Origin: an uncultured Oscillibacter sp.
Lineage (GTDB): Bacteria > Bacillota > Clostridia > Oscillospirales > Oscillospiraceae
Length of the DNA stretch: 7,182 nt
Direction of reading: 5' to 3'
Assembly (NCBI GenBank): GCA_948435975.1
Contig: CAOJHG010000104.1
Location: 1-7,182 of the forward strand
The position numbers were made by a program, and so were the translations under genes. The notes under the pieces are model-generated. The model saw only the letters and a list, made by a program, of their open reading frames with translations. It was not told the DNA's origin and did no database searches. Positions within the stretch are counted from its first letter, which is position 1; every line of letters starts with the position of its first letter. Shown here one piece after another: positions 1 through 5,365 of the stretch.

Positions 1-49
1 ACGAGATCCTTACGAGTGACTGGAGTTCAGACGTGTGCTCTTCCGATCT
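1..49 (+). other. Untrimmed Illumina TruSeq index adapter (not genomic)
   Basis: Bases 1-7 match the end of the P7 flow-cell primer (ACGAGAT), bases 8-15 (CCTTACGA) sit where an 8-base i7 index belongs, and bases 16-49 match the TruSeq read 2 adapter, ending in TTCCGATCT. The T at base 49 is the ligation overhang, so the genomic insert begins at base 50, where the reading frame of a recognisable 4Fe-4S protein starts at once. The block is a library artefact left in the assembly. Any start codon called inside it (for example GTG at 35) is spurious. Confidence 0.97.
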
Positions 50-469
50 TGCCTGGCGGTCTGTCCCAAGGACGCCATTCAGTGCATGTTTGATGAAGCT
101 CCGGCTATCCTGAACAAAAAGATTGCGGAGTATACCAAGGCGGTTGTAGACGGGCGGCCCTGCTTCCATGTGTCCCTGGTGCTGGATATCTCCCCCAACT
201 GCGACTGCCACGCGGAAAACGACGTTCCCATTGCTGCAGATGTGGGTATGTTCGCCTCCTTCGACCCGGTGGCCCTGGACCAAGCGTGCGCGGACGCCGT
301 GGCTTCTCAGGCGCCGCTTCCAGGCTCTGTGCTGTTTGACGAGGGGTATGACTGCACCTGCGGGGATCTCTTCAAAGCCGCTCACCCGGACACCTACTGG
401 CAGGTCTGCCTGGAGCACGCAGAAAAGCTGGGCCTGGGTGTCCGCGAATATGAGCTTATCAAAATCTGA
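50..469 (+). CDS. DUF362 domain protein with 4Fe-4S ferredoxin motif, C-terminal 139 residues (5' truncated)
   Basis: The visible part opens with CLAVCPKDAI, the end of a ferredoxin-type CxxCxxCxxxCP cluster motif whose earlier cysteines lie beyond the contig edge. It continues into a region typical of DUF362 proteins: HVSLVLDISPNCDCHAENDV, then PIAADVGMFASFDPVALDQA. Two more cysteines follow in YDCTCGD. Family members are usually about 350-400 residues, so most of the protein (N-terminal DUF362 domain and first cluster) is missing. The biochemical role of this family is not established; an iron-sulfur, possibly redox role is inferred from the cysteines. No signal peptide can be judged. The GTG at base 35 lies in adapter sequence and is not the start. 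The gene ends at TGA 467-469 and converges with rnc across a shared terminator. Confidence 0.88.
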   Translation, partial: CLAVCPKDAIQCMFDEAPAILNKKIAEYTKAVVDGRPCFHVSLVLDISPNCDCHAENDVPIAADVGMFASFDPVALDQACADAVASQAPLPGSVLFDEGYDCTCGDLFKAAHPDTYWQVCLEHAEKLGLGVREYELIKI

Positions 470-483
470 CCAAACGCATAATA

Positions 484-513
484 AAAAGGGGCGGATGATC
501 CTCCGTCCCTTTT
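484..513. terminator. Bidirectional Rho-independent terminator between DUF362 gene and rnc
   Basis: A 12-bp stem with one G-T wobble (AAAAGGGGCGGA at 484-495 against TCCGTCCCTTTT at 502-513) encloses a 6-base loop. Read on the plus strand it ends in TTTTCTTATT, 15 bases after the DUF362 stop. Read on the minus strand it ends in TTTTTATTATG, about 20 bases after the rnc stop. It can therefore stop both convergent genes. Confidence 0.9.
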
Positions 514-533
514 CTTATTCATTTTGTACCGGC

Positions 534-1223
534 TCAGGACTGCGAATCTCCCAGAGCAGACAAGGCGGCTTTTGCGGCGGCTTGTTCGGCCTCTTTCTTG
601 CTGTGGCCGGAGCCGGTGCCCAGAGGCTTTCCGTTCAGCAGCACTTCGGCCAGGAAGGTCTTGGCGTGGTCGGGTCCTTCTTCGCCAGCCATGCGGTAGG
701 TCAGCACCTGGTCCGCCTGCCGCTGGACGAATTCCTGAAGGGCGGTCTTGTAGTCCCGGCGGCGTTCCTCCACGGCCTCCTCCCGCTCCACATCCAAAAG
801 GACCCGGTGAATCAGCGCCTTGGCCGCGGTAATACCTCCGTCCAGATAGACTGCCGCCAGCACAGCCTCAGTAGCGTCCGCCAGGATGGACGTGCGGGCC
901 CGGCCTCCACCGGCTTCCTCCCCCCGGCCCAGCTTGAGGTAGCGGCCAAGGTCCAGCTTCTGCGCCACTTCGTAAAGGCTCTGCTCGCACACCAGGGCGG
1001 CGCGGATGCGGGTGAGGTCTCCCTCAGGCAGATCCGGATGCTGGAGGAACAGAAACTCCGCTGTCACAAAGCCCAGAACGGAATCCCCCAGAAACTCCAA
1101 GCGTTCATTGCTGTGGATCTGGCCGGTCCGGTGTTCATTGGCGTAAGAGCTGTGGCAGAGGGCTTCCTCCAGCAAGGCGGGACTGCGGAAGGTGTAATTC
1201 AATTTTTTCTCCAGTTCCTGCAT
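534..1223 (-). CDS. rnc: Ribonuclease III
   Basis: This endonuclease cuts double-stranded RNA in rRNA precursors, structured mRNAs and sense-antisense duplexes in the cytoplasm. From the ATG at 1223 it is 229 residues, normal for bacterial RNase III. The catalytic domain (about 1-145) carries the signature NERLEFLGDSVL (39-50), with metal-binding residues E43 and D47, and ADATEA with D116 and E119. The C-terminal double-stranded RNA-binding domain (about 157-224) shows the KTALQEF start, HAKTFLAEV, and GSGHSKKEAEQAAAKAAL. I chose ATG 1223 over an in-frame TTG at 1238: AAAGGA sits 6 bases before the ATG, and the TTG abuts and overlaps that ribosome site. It follows acpP in the same direction, a common firmicute pairing, but no smc or ftsY follows. 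A hairpin in the 50-base gap may limit read-through or mask the ribosome site. Confidence 0.97.
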   Translation of the reverse strand: MQELEKKLNYTFRSPALLEEALCHSSYANEHRTGQIHSNERLEFLGDSVLGFVTAEFLFLQHPDLPEGDLTRIRAALVCEQSLYEVAQKLDLGRYLKLGRGEEAGGGRARTSILADATEAVLAAVYLDGGITAAKALIHRVLLDVEREEAVEERRRDYKTALQEFVQRQADQVLTYRMAGEEGPDHAKTFLAEVLLNGKPLGTGSGHSKKEAEQAAAKAALSALGDSQS

Positions 1224-1229
1224 ATGCGG

Positions 1230-1235
1230 TCCTTT
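1230..1235 (-). promoter_or_regulatory. Ribosome binding site of rnc
   Basis: AAAGGA on the minus strand, 6 bases before ATG 1223-1221. It decides that start against the upstream TTG at 1238. The core AAGGA can also pair with TCCTT at 1239-1243, which would hide it. Confidence 0.8.
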
Positions 1236-1245
1236 CAAAAGGAAA

Positions 1246-1263
1246 CCCCGCAGTGACGCGGGG
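1246..1263 (-). terminator. Terminator-like hairpin between acpP and rnc
   Basis: On the minus strand CCCCGC (1263-1258), a six-base loop GTCACT and GCGGGG form a perfect 6-bp GC stem followed by TTTCCTTTT. It starts 10 bases after the acpP stop. The interrupted T-run suggests partial termination, giving more acpP than rnc transcript. An alternative role is an RNA processing site. Confidence 0.6.
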
Positions 1264-1273
1264 CTGTCCTCCT

Positions 1274-1522
1274 TTACTTGTTCAGCTTCTCTGCAATGTA
1301 GTTGACGGCGTCGCCGACGGTTTTCAGGCTGGAGAGCTCCTCTTCCTGGGTTTCTCCCACCTCGAATTCCTCCTCCATGGCCATGACCAACTCCACCAGG
1401 TCCACGGAGTCGGCGCCCAGGTCCACTTCAAAAGCGGTGTCCATCGTGATGGCGTCCTCGTCTTTTGCGAACTGCTCTGAGACAAGTCTTCTTAAAATTT
1501 GGAAGATTTCTTCACTTGACAT
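1274..1522 (-). CDS. acpP: Acyl carrier protein
   Basis: The small acidic carrier holds growing acyl chains as thioesters on a 4'-phosphopantetheine arm and serves type II fatty acid synthesis in the cytoplasm. It is 82 residues from ATG 1522, within the usual 75-85. The attachment site is LGADSVDLVELV with Ser39; the commoner form is DSL, so the residue after the serine is Val instead of Leu. Helix II and the acidic MAMEEEFEV segment, the recognition face for partner enzymes, are intact. The ATG is preferred to an in-frame TTG at 1540 because GAGGGGTGA lies 7 bases before it. It has its own strong promoter. The fab genes and plsX that often precede acpP are absent; a flagellin modification unit lies upstream instead. 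rnc follows after 50 bases. Confidence 0.96.
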   Translation of the reverse strand: MSSEEIFQILRRLVSEQFAKDEDAITMDTAFEVDLGADSVDLVELVMAMEEEFEVGETQEEELSSLKTVGDAVNYIAEKLNK

Positions 1523-1529
1523 GACTGCT

Positions 1530-1538
1530 TCACCCCTC
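1530..1538 (-). promoter_or_regulatory. Ribosome binding site of acpP
   Basis: GAGGGGTGA on the minus strand, 7 bases before ATG 1522-1520, pairs well with the 16S tail (GGAGGTGA type, one mismatch). It excludes the TTG at 1540, which would place the start upstream of this site. Confidence 0.75.
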
Positions 1539-1575
1539 AAAGAAACCAGAAAATACCCGGTGATTTCTATTTCGT

Positions 1576-1605
1576 ATCATACGGCAATCCCTGCCCGCCT
1601 GTCAA
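1576..1605 (-). promoter_or_regulatory. Sigma-A promoter for acpP-rnc
   Basis: A perfect -35 box TTGACA (minus strand, 1605-1600) and a -10 box TATGAT (1581-1576) are 18 bases apart. Transcription would start near 1568-1570, leaving a leader of about 47 bases before the acpP ATG with its ribosome site inside it. Six of six and five of six consensus matches fit a highly expressed housekeeping gene. Confidence 0.85.
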
Positions 1606-1895
1606 GAGGAATTTTCCTTTTTGTGTCCTTTGGCAGCCGGCGAACCGGCCAACCCGCCTCTTTTGATTGGAACGGCATTGAGAGGGCGCTTCAGACGGTT
1701 AAAGTTCCCGGAGGCTCACAAGAAATATCCGGGCTCTGTTTATACATTTGCAGCTATTTTTGTATGAAGAACATATACTCCCGCGTCAGCATATGCGTCA
1801 AAAGCTGGTCCTGCTGTGGCAGCGCTCATGCCATGAATGGATGGCTGAGAAAGAAAACGCCCAACTGTAAGCTCTGTTTTAGCTGGCTGTCCCAT
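1606..1895. other. Gene-free stretch between the methyltransferase gene and acpP promoter
   Basis: I see no convincing gene in these 290 bases on either strand. It holds a short GCCGG-CGAA-CCGGC hairpin (about 1637-1650) just upstream of the acpP -35 box, a loose CCCGGA/TCCGGG pair (1707-1712 with 1728-1733), an AT-rich patch near 1738-1790, and most of a 13-bp inverted repeat (1828-1904). An open run of about 23 codons on the minus strand ends in TAG near 1756 but has no ribosome site. It could be a decayed gene end. Confidence 0.5.
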
Positions 1896-1904
1896 TCATG
1901 GCAT
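1828..1904. repeat. 13-bp perfect inverted repeat at the methyltransferase gene end
   Basis: ATGCCATGAATGG (1828-1840) is repeated as its exact reverse complement at 1892-1904, separated by 51 bases. The right arm contains the last codons and TGA stop of the methyltransferase gene (1896-1898). Inside the loop a weaker hairpin, CCAGCT against AGTTGG on the minus strand (about 1861-1886), is followed by GCGTTTTCTTTC. The pair could form a large stem acting as a 3' end or weak terminator for the upstream unit. Confidence 0.6.
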
Positions 1905-3107
1905 TTTGCACAAAAGCACGAATTCTGTGGGAATCATATTGCCGCCGTAATGCCTCAGATAAAACTGATAGTCCGGATTCATCCGGTCGATCATGATCGG
2001 AATTTTCCAGATGTCCTCGTAGCCATGATAGGTACAGATCGCCAGCTTGGGATGCTGGGAGCGAATCAGCCGTTCACAGCCCAGCAAGGCGCTTTGCTCC
2101 GCACCCTCGATATCCATTTTCAGGAACGTAAGGCCGTCCTCCAAGTCCTCATCCAAAGGTACTACCTCAACGCAAGTATCTCCATGCTGCCCCAGTTGGT
2201 TGGCAGAAGCGTCGCTGTTGTTGCTGTTCAAATACATCCTGCCCCGCACAGTTCCTACGCCTTTGTGTCTGGGAATCACATCGTGGAGATTCAATGCCTT
2301 GACATTTTTGCAGAGGGTGTCATAGCTGTCCGGAGAAATCTCATAGGCATAGATTTTTCGGTAACCTGTGCCATAGGCCGCCGCATATTGGGCGATAGAG
2401 TCGCCGGTATAAGCCCCTACATCCACGAAGATATCCCCCTCGTTATCTGGGAAGATGTCAGGTTCCCAGTAGTCTGGAAAAATGGACTTCACCATCTGAA
2501 GATCCTTCATATCCAAGACGGCCCAATTTTTCAGGATGGCGCACAGAGTTCGTCTGGAAAGATAATCTTCCACCCGGCAGTATAACCACAAAAAGTCATA
2601 GCTGTGCTGTTTCAGGACCGCCGCCCGCAGCTCCAGCGTGTTATAGTCTCCCCGGTCCGGGTTCAGAGTGCCCCAGAGAGGAAAGCGAGCAAAATAATTC
2701 ACAAAACCTTGATAGGTTTCCTTTGAGAGACGTTTTATCTGCATCAGCTTGCTCTTCATGGTTTGCAGCAGCTCTCGTTCGCTGTGAGACCATATGTAGT
2801 CCAGCACGGCCAGAAATTCCCGGTCCGCAAAGTTCCTTGGCTGAAAAGGGTCTGTAATCTCGCCCAAGATAAAATAAGCTGTCCGCAGCCAGTCCTCGTC
2901 CGGCAGCTTTGACGCGCTGATTTTCTTATCCAGGGAGAAGCCCAGCGCGTTTTCCAATACGCCTGTCACCTGCTGGCGTCCATCAATTACCAGTTGTCTC
3001 AGTTCCTCCTGCTCTGTCAGACGCAGATGCTCCAGGGCCTCGCCCATGGTTCCCAAAATCTCATAGACCGCCTGCTCGGTCTGCTTGTCGATAGCGTTAG
3101 CGCTCAT
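1896..3107 (-). CDS. FkbM-family SAM-dependent methyltransferase, likely glycan O-methylase
   Basis: A 403-residue protein with a C-terminal Rossmann-type methyltransferase domain (about 220-400). It shows the SAM-binding loop FVDVGAYTGDS (227-237), the acidic second motif YAYEISPDSY (253-262), the FkbM hallmark FLKMDIEGAE (328-337), LAICTYH (355-361) and YLRHYGG (383-389). Members of this family methylate hydroxyls on sugars or polyketides; the exact substrate cannot be read from sequence. Residues 1-220 have no motif I recognise and are mostly helical and charged, so they may bind the acceptor or a partner protein. There is no signal peptide or membrane segment, so it acts in the cytoplasm. 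ATG 3107 overlaps the glycosyltransferase stop (ATGA), with a perfect AAGGAGG 6 bases upstream, which implies translational coupling. Downstream of flagellin and a glycosyltransferase, its likely job is to methylate the flagellin glycan. Confidence 0.88.
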   Translation of the reverse strand: MSANAIDKQTEQAVYEILGTMGEALEHLRLTEQEELRQLVIDGRQQVTGVLENALGFSLDKKISASKLPDEDWLRTAYFILGEITDPFQPRNFADREFLAVLDYIWSHSERELLQTMKSKLMQIKRLSKETYQGFVNYFARFPLWGTLNPDRGDYNTLELRAAVLKQHSYDFLWLYCRVEDYLSRRTLCAILKNWAVLDMKDLQMVKSIFPDYWEPDIFPDNEGDIFVDVGAYTGDSIAQYAAAYGTGYRKIYAYEISPDSYDTLCKNVKALNLHDVIPRHKGVGTVRGRMYLNSNNSDASANQLGQHGDTCVEVVPLDEDLEDGLTFLKMDIEGAEQSALLGCERLIRSQHPKLAICTYHGYEDIWKIPIMIDRMNPDYQFYLRHYGGNMIPTEFVLLCKMP

Positions 3108-5221
3108 TGCGTTCCTCCTTCAATCAGGTAAGCGACCTTTTGATAGACCGGACTGGCTTTCAGCGCCATCACCGATGGGTCATCCGGCGGACAGGCCGCC
3201 AGCATGACCCGGACCTTCTCCGCCAGCTCCAGCAGCTCCGGACTGGGAGGCGGGAGCTCTGGTGTGTGGTCCAGCAGGAACTCCACCATAGGCTTCATCC
3301 CCTCATGGGTGGCCAGCCCAGCCCGAAGCAGCCGGACATAGCCGGTCTGGTCCCCCGCCTCCAGACAGTCGAAGGCCTGGACGCAGTACCAGCCAAAGCG
3401 GTGCATTGCCGGCAGAGCGCAGAGGTTCCCCTCCTGTAGCATCTCCGGGGCGAAACAGCCGGTGATAAAGGCCTGTTCCGTTCGGGCAAAGATGCGGGCA
3501 AGCTCCATTCCCTGTTCTTCATCCTTCCATTTGCAGCTCTGCACCGCCGCCAGAGCCAGGGCCCGGGTCCAGGTCAGACTCTGCCAGCTACCAGCAAAGT
3601 CTTCCCCAGCGGCATTTCTCAGAATACGATACAACACATCCCATTCCTGAGCCAAACGGCCAGCCAGGATGTCCAGATCCTCAATGTCTACAGGCCGTTC
3701 CGCCAGAGGGAAGGCAACACCGATTTCAATGGCGTGGGAAAGGGCCGGATAGGGCAGCTCATCCCATTTCTTTACGCCCCGCAAAAGGGCTTCTGTCTCC
3801 GCCGGGTCCTGGGATTCCAAAATGGCGGCTGCTTTGCCCAGGATAAACTCGTCTTTCAAAGGCAGAAATAAGGTATAGGACGGACGGCGGAATTTCTCCT
3901 TCCCTGCCTCTTCCTTCCGATAAGCATCCAGGAAGGTCTGGGAGGCAACAGCCAGCAGAATCGCTTTCCGCATGTCAGCTTTTGCCTGATTGGGCTTGGG
4001 GGCATTGATACCCTTCCAGGCGGCAGTAATCAGAGGGGCGGTGTCCTCCTCGCTCTGGCTGTGAATGACACAAATCGTCTTGGTCAAATTATTGATCTGA
4101 GCCTGGTCCAAACAGGTATAGTCCAATTCCTCCAGCAAGGGGATCGCCGCCTCTGCCCGGCCGCTCTCTTGATAGGCGCAGGCCAGAATCACCGTCATCA
4201 GCGCCTCAAAATACGGGGTGCCTGCTTTCAGAGGGCTCAGGGCCTGACAGTCGGTGTCCCCCCGTCCGGCGTGGAAATCGGCATAAGCCTCCCGCAGAGC
4301 CTCGCCTCGATGGATACACTCATCATATTCCTTTTCCTTCCAGGCGTTCAGCAGCGCATAATACGCCGCATCAATACGAATAAAATAGGAATCCGGGAAC
4401 CACTCCTCGGCCCGTTTCAGCCAGCTTCGGAATTCCGGCATTTTTAATTCGTAGGCGGCGGTCGCGGCGTAACGGAAAATAGCCGGGCCGTAATACCGCC
4501 AGCCCTCCACCTTCTTCCTGACCAGCGCAGACGCACGGCGAATCTGGGCTTGTAAATCGTCCTCGCCCGCGCTGCTCTCTACTAGCTGGAGCCGCAGCAG
4601 CAGGTTTTCCGGGTCCTTCTCCAAGGCTTTCTTTATGAGGCTCAGGTTTCTTTTCCGCTTGCCCCTGCCTGCCTCAGTGCCCATGCCTACATAGCCGTCA
4701 TGATGGAAAATGACCTTTGCCAAAGTCATCGCCTGGCCAGCGTTTTCCTGGCTCACCAAATGCTCGTGAATCGCACCCTCGTAACGGAAGCCAAGGGACA
4801 TACGGAAAATACGCAGGGCATAAAAGTCGGAATATCCGCCGTCCATTTCATAGGAATTATAGCTGCGGATATTTACCCGGTAAAGATTCACCGGATTGGC
4901 GTCCGCCAGCAGCATCCGGGTCAGCTCTGCGCAGTCCTCGTCCAGATATTCATCTGTATCAACAGAAAGATACCACTCGCCGGAACACTGGTCAATGACG
5001 GCGTTCCGGGCGGCGGCAAAATCGTTGATCCATGGGAAGTCAACCAGGATATCCGCATATCGTGCGGCAATCTCCCGGCTCCCGTCGTCAGAGCCGGTGT
5101 CCGCCATTACCAGCTCGCAGGGCACCGCGTCCCGCAGGGGCTGGAGAGCCTTGAGGCAGCGCTCGATACAGCGAATATCGTTTTTGAAAATGATACCGAT
5201 GGATAAAACGGGTTTGTCCAT
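3104..5221 (-). CDS. Family 2 glycosyltransferase with long helical (TPR-like) C-terminal region, likely flagellin glycosyltransferase
   Basis: A 705-residue cytoplasmic enzyme. Residues 1 to about 180 form a GT-A fold of family 2: LSIGIIFKND (6-15), the nucleotide-binding DTGSDDGS (41-48), DFAAARN (67-73), the metal-binding DTDEYLD (88-94) and YEGAIHEHL (147-155). The remaining 500 or so residues are alpha-helical and look TPR-like in places, such as NLSLIKKALEKDPENLLLRL and AYQESGRAEAAIPLLEEL (350-367). Similar GT2-plus-TPR proteins glycosylate peptides or proteins directly, the helical part holding the acceptor; that this one acts on flagellin is inferred from its place directly after the flagellin gene. 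The donor sugar is unknown. ATG 5221 has AAAGGAG 7 bases before it. The stop overlaps the methyltransferase start by four bases. A large stem-loop ends just ahead of its ribosome site and may tune its translation. Confidence 0.88.
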   Translation of the reverse strand: MDKPVLSIGIIFKNDIRCIERCLKALQPLRDAVPCELVMADTGSDDGSREIAARYADILVDFPWINDFAAARNAVIDQCSGEWYLSVDTDEYLDEDCAELTRMLLADANPVNLYRVNIRSYNSYEMDGGYSDFYALRIFRMSLGFRYEGAIHEHLVSQENAGQAMTLAKVIFHHDGYVGMGTEAGRGKRKRNLSLIKKALEKDPENLLLRLQLVESSAGEDDLQAQIRRASALVRKKVEGWRYYGPAIFRYAATAAYELKMPEFRSWLKRAEEWFPDSYFIRIDAAYYALLNAWKEKEYDECIHRGEALREAYADFHAGRGDTDCQALSPLKAGTPYFEALMTVILACAYQESGRAEAAIPLLEELDYTCLDQAQINNLTKTICVIHSQSEEDTAPLITAAWKGINAPKPNQAKADMRKAILLAVASQTFLDAYRKEEAGKEKFRRPSYTLFLPLKDEFILGKAAAILESQDPAETEALLRGVKKWDELPYPALSHAIEIGVAFPLAERPVDIEDLDILAGRLAQEWDVLYRILRNAAGEDFAGSWQSLTWTRALALAAVQSCKWKDEEQGMELARIFARTEQAFITGCFAPEMLQEGNLCALPAMHRFGWYCVQAFDCLEAGDQTGYVRLLRAGLATHEGMKPMVEFLLDHTPELPPPSPELLELAEKVRVMLAACPPDDPSVMALKASPVYQKVAYLIEGGTQ
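3114..3120 (-). promoter_or_regulatory. Ribosome binding site of the methyltransferase gene
   Basis: AAGGAGG on the minus strand, inside the last codons of the glycosyltransferase gene and 6 bases before ATG 3107. With the ATGA overlap it supports coupled, roughly equal translation of both enzymes. Confidence 0.85.
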
Positions 5222-5228
5222 AATAAAA

Positions 5229-5235
5229 CTCCTTT
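5229..5235 (-). promoter_or_regulatory. Ribosome binding site of the glycosyltransferase gene
   Basis: AAAGGAG on the minus strand lies 7 bases before ATG 5221 and only 4 bases after the foot of a 14-bp stem-loop (5240-5290), so ribosome access may depend on that structure. Confidence 0.8.
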
Positions 5236-5239
5236 CCGT

Positions 5240-5290
5240 CCTGTCCTTGAGAGGGGCGCCGGACCCGCCGGAAACTCTCTCAAAGACAGG
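5240..5290 (-). promoter_or_regulatory. Large stem-loop in the leader of the glycosyltransferase gene
   Basis: On the minus strand CCTGTCTTTGAGAG (5290-5277) pairs with CTCTCAAGGACAGG (5253-5240) over 14 bp with one G-U wobble. It extends two more pairs and encloses a GC-rich loop with its own CCGG/CCGG pair. No T-run follows, so it is not a classical terminator. It could block 3' exonucleases, be an RNase III substrate, or control access to the ribosome site just downstream. Confidence 0.75.
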
Positions 5291-5294
5291 GAAT

Positions 5295-5327
5295 GGGGGC
5301 CAGGCCTTGCGAAAAGACCCGGCCCCC
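5295..5327 (-). terminator. GC-rich stem-loop after the flagellin gene (leaky terminator or 3' stabiliser)
   Basis: On the minus strand GGGGGCC, GG and CTT pair with AAG, CC and GGCCCCC around a short loop (33 bases, two opposed mismatches). It lies about 40 bases after the flagellin TAA. The shape is that of a flagellin gene terminator, but the following ATTCCCTGTCTTT is a poor T-run. Partial read-through into the glycosyltransferase gene is therefore likely. Confidence 0.6.
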
Positions 5328-5365
5328 TCTGTGTGCTTTAAGACGATGGTATAACTGATTGGGAA

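Noticed and set aside
35..49. GTG start and MLFRS N-terminus for the DUF362 protein
   Set aside because: These bases are adapter sequence, and the real protein continues upstream of the contig.
168..1256. Open frame of 362 codons on the plus strand
   Set aside because: It runs out of frame through the DUF362 gene, across its terminator, then antisense through rnc. The residues are low-complexity Arg/Pro/Trp-rich and show no domain.
1637..1650. GCCGG-CGAA-CCGGC hairpin as a terminator for the methyltransferase unit
   Set aside because: The stem is only 5 bp and no T-run follows on either strand.
1756..1826. Minus-strand peptide of about 23 codons ending in HMLTREYMFFIQK
   Set aside because: It has no ribosome site or clear start, and I do not recognise it. 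A decayed gene end is possible but unsupported.
1302..2585. Long open frame of 427 codons on the plus strand
   Set aside because: It is antisense to acpP and the FkbM methyltransferase, crosses the acpP promoter region, and has no recognisable domain. It is a shadow of GC-biased genes.
4700..5206. Plus-strand open frames opposite the glycosyltransferase start
   Set aside because: They are opposite the well-supported GT2 catalytic domain, and I saw no convincing protein features of their own.
5310..5345. Possible sigma-28 flagellar promoter (TTAAAG) before the glycosyltransferase gene
   Set aside because: TAAA is present on the minus strand, but no GCCGATAA-like box lies at the required distance.
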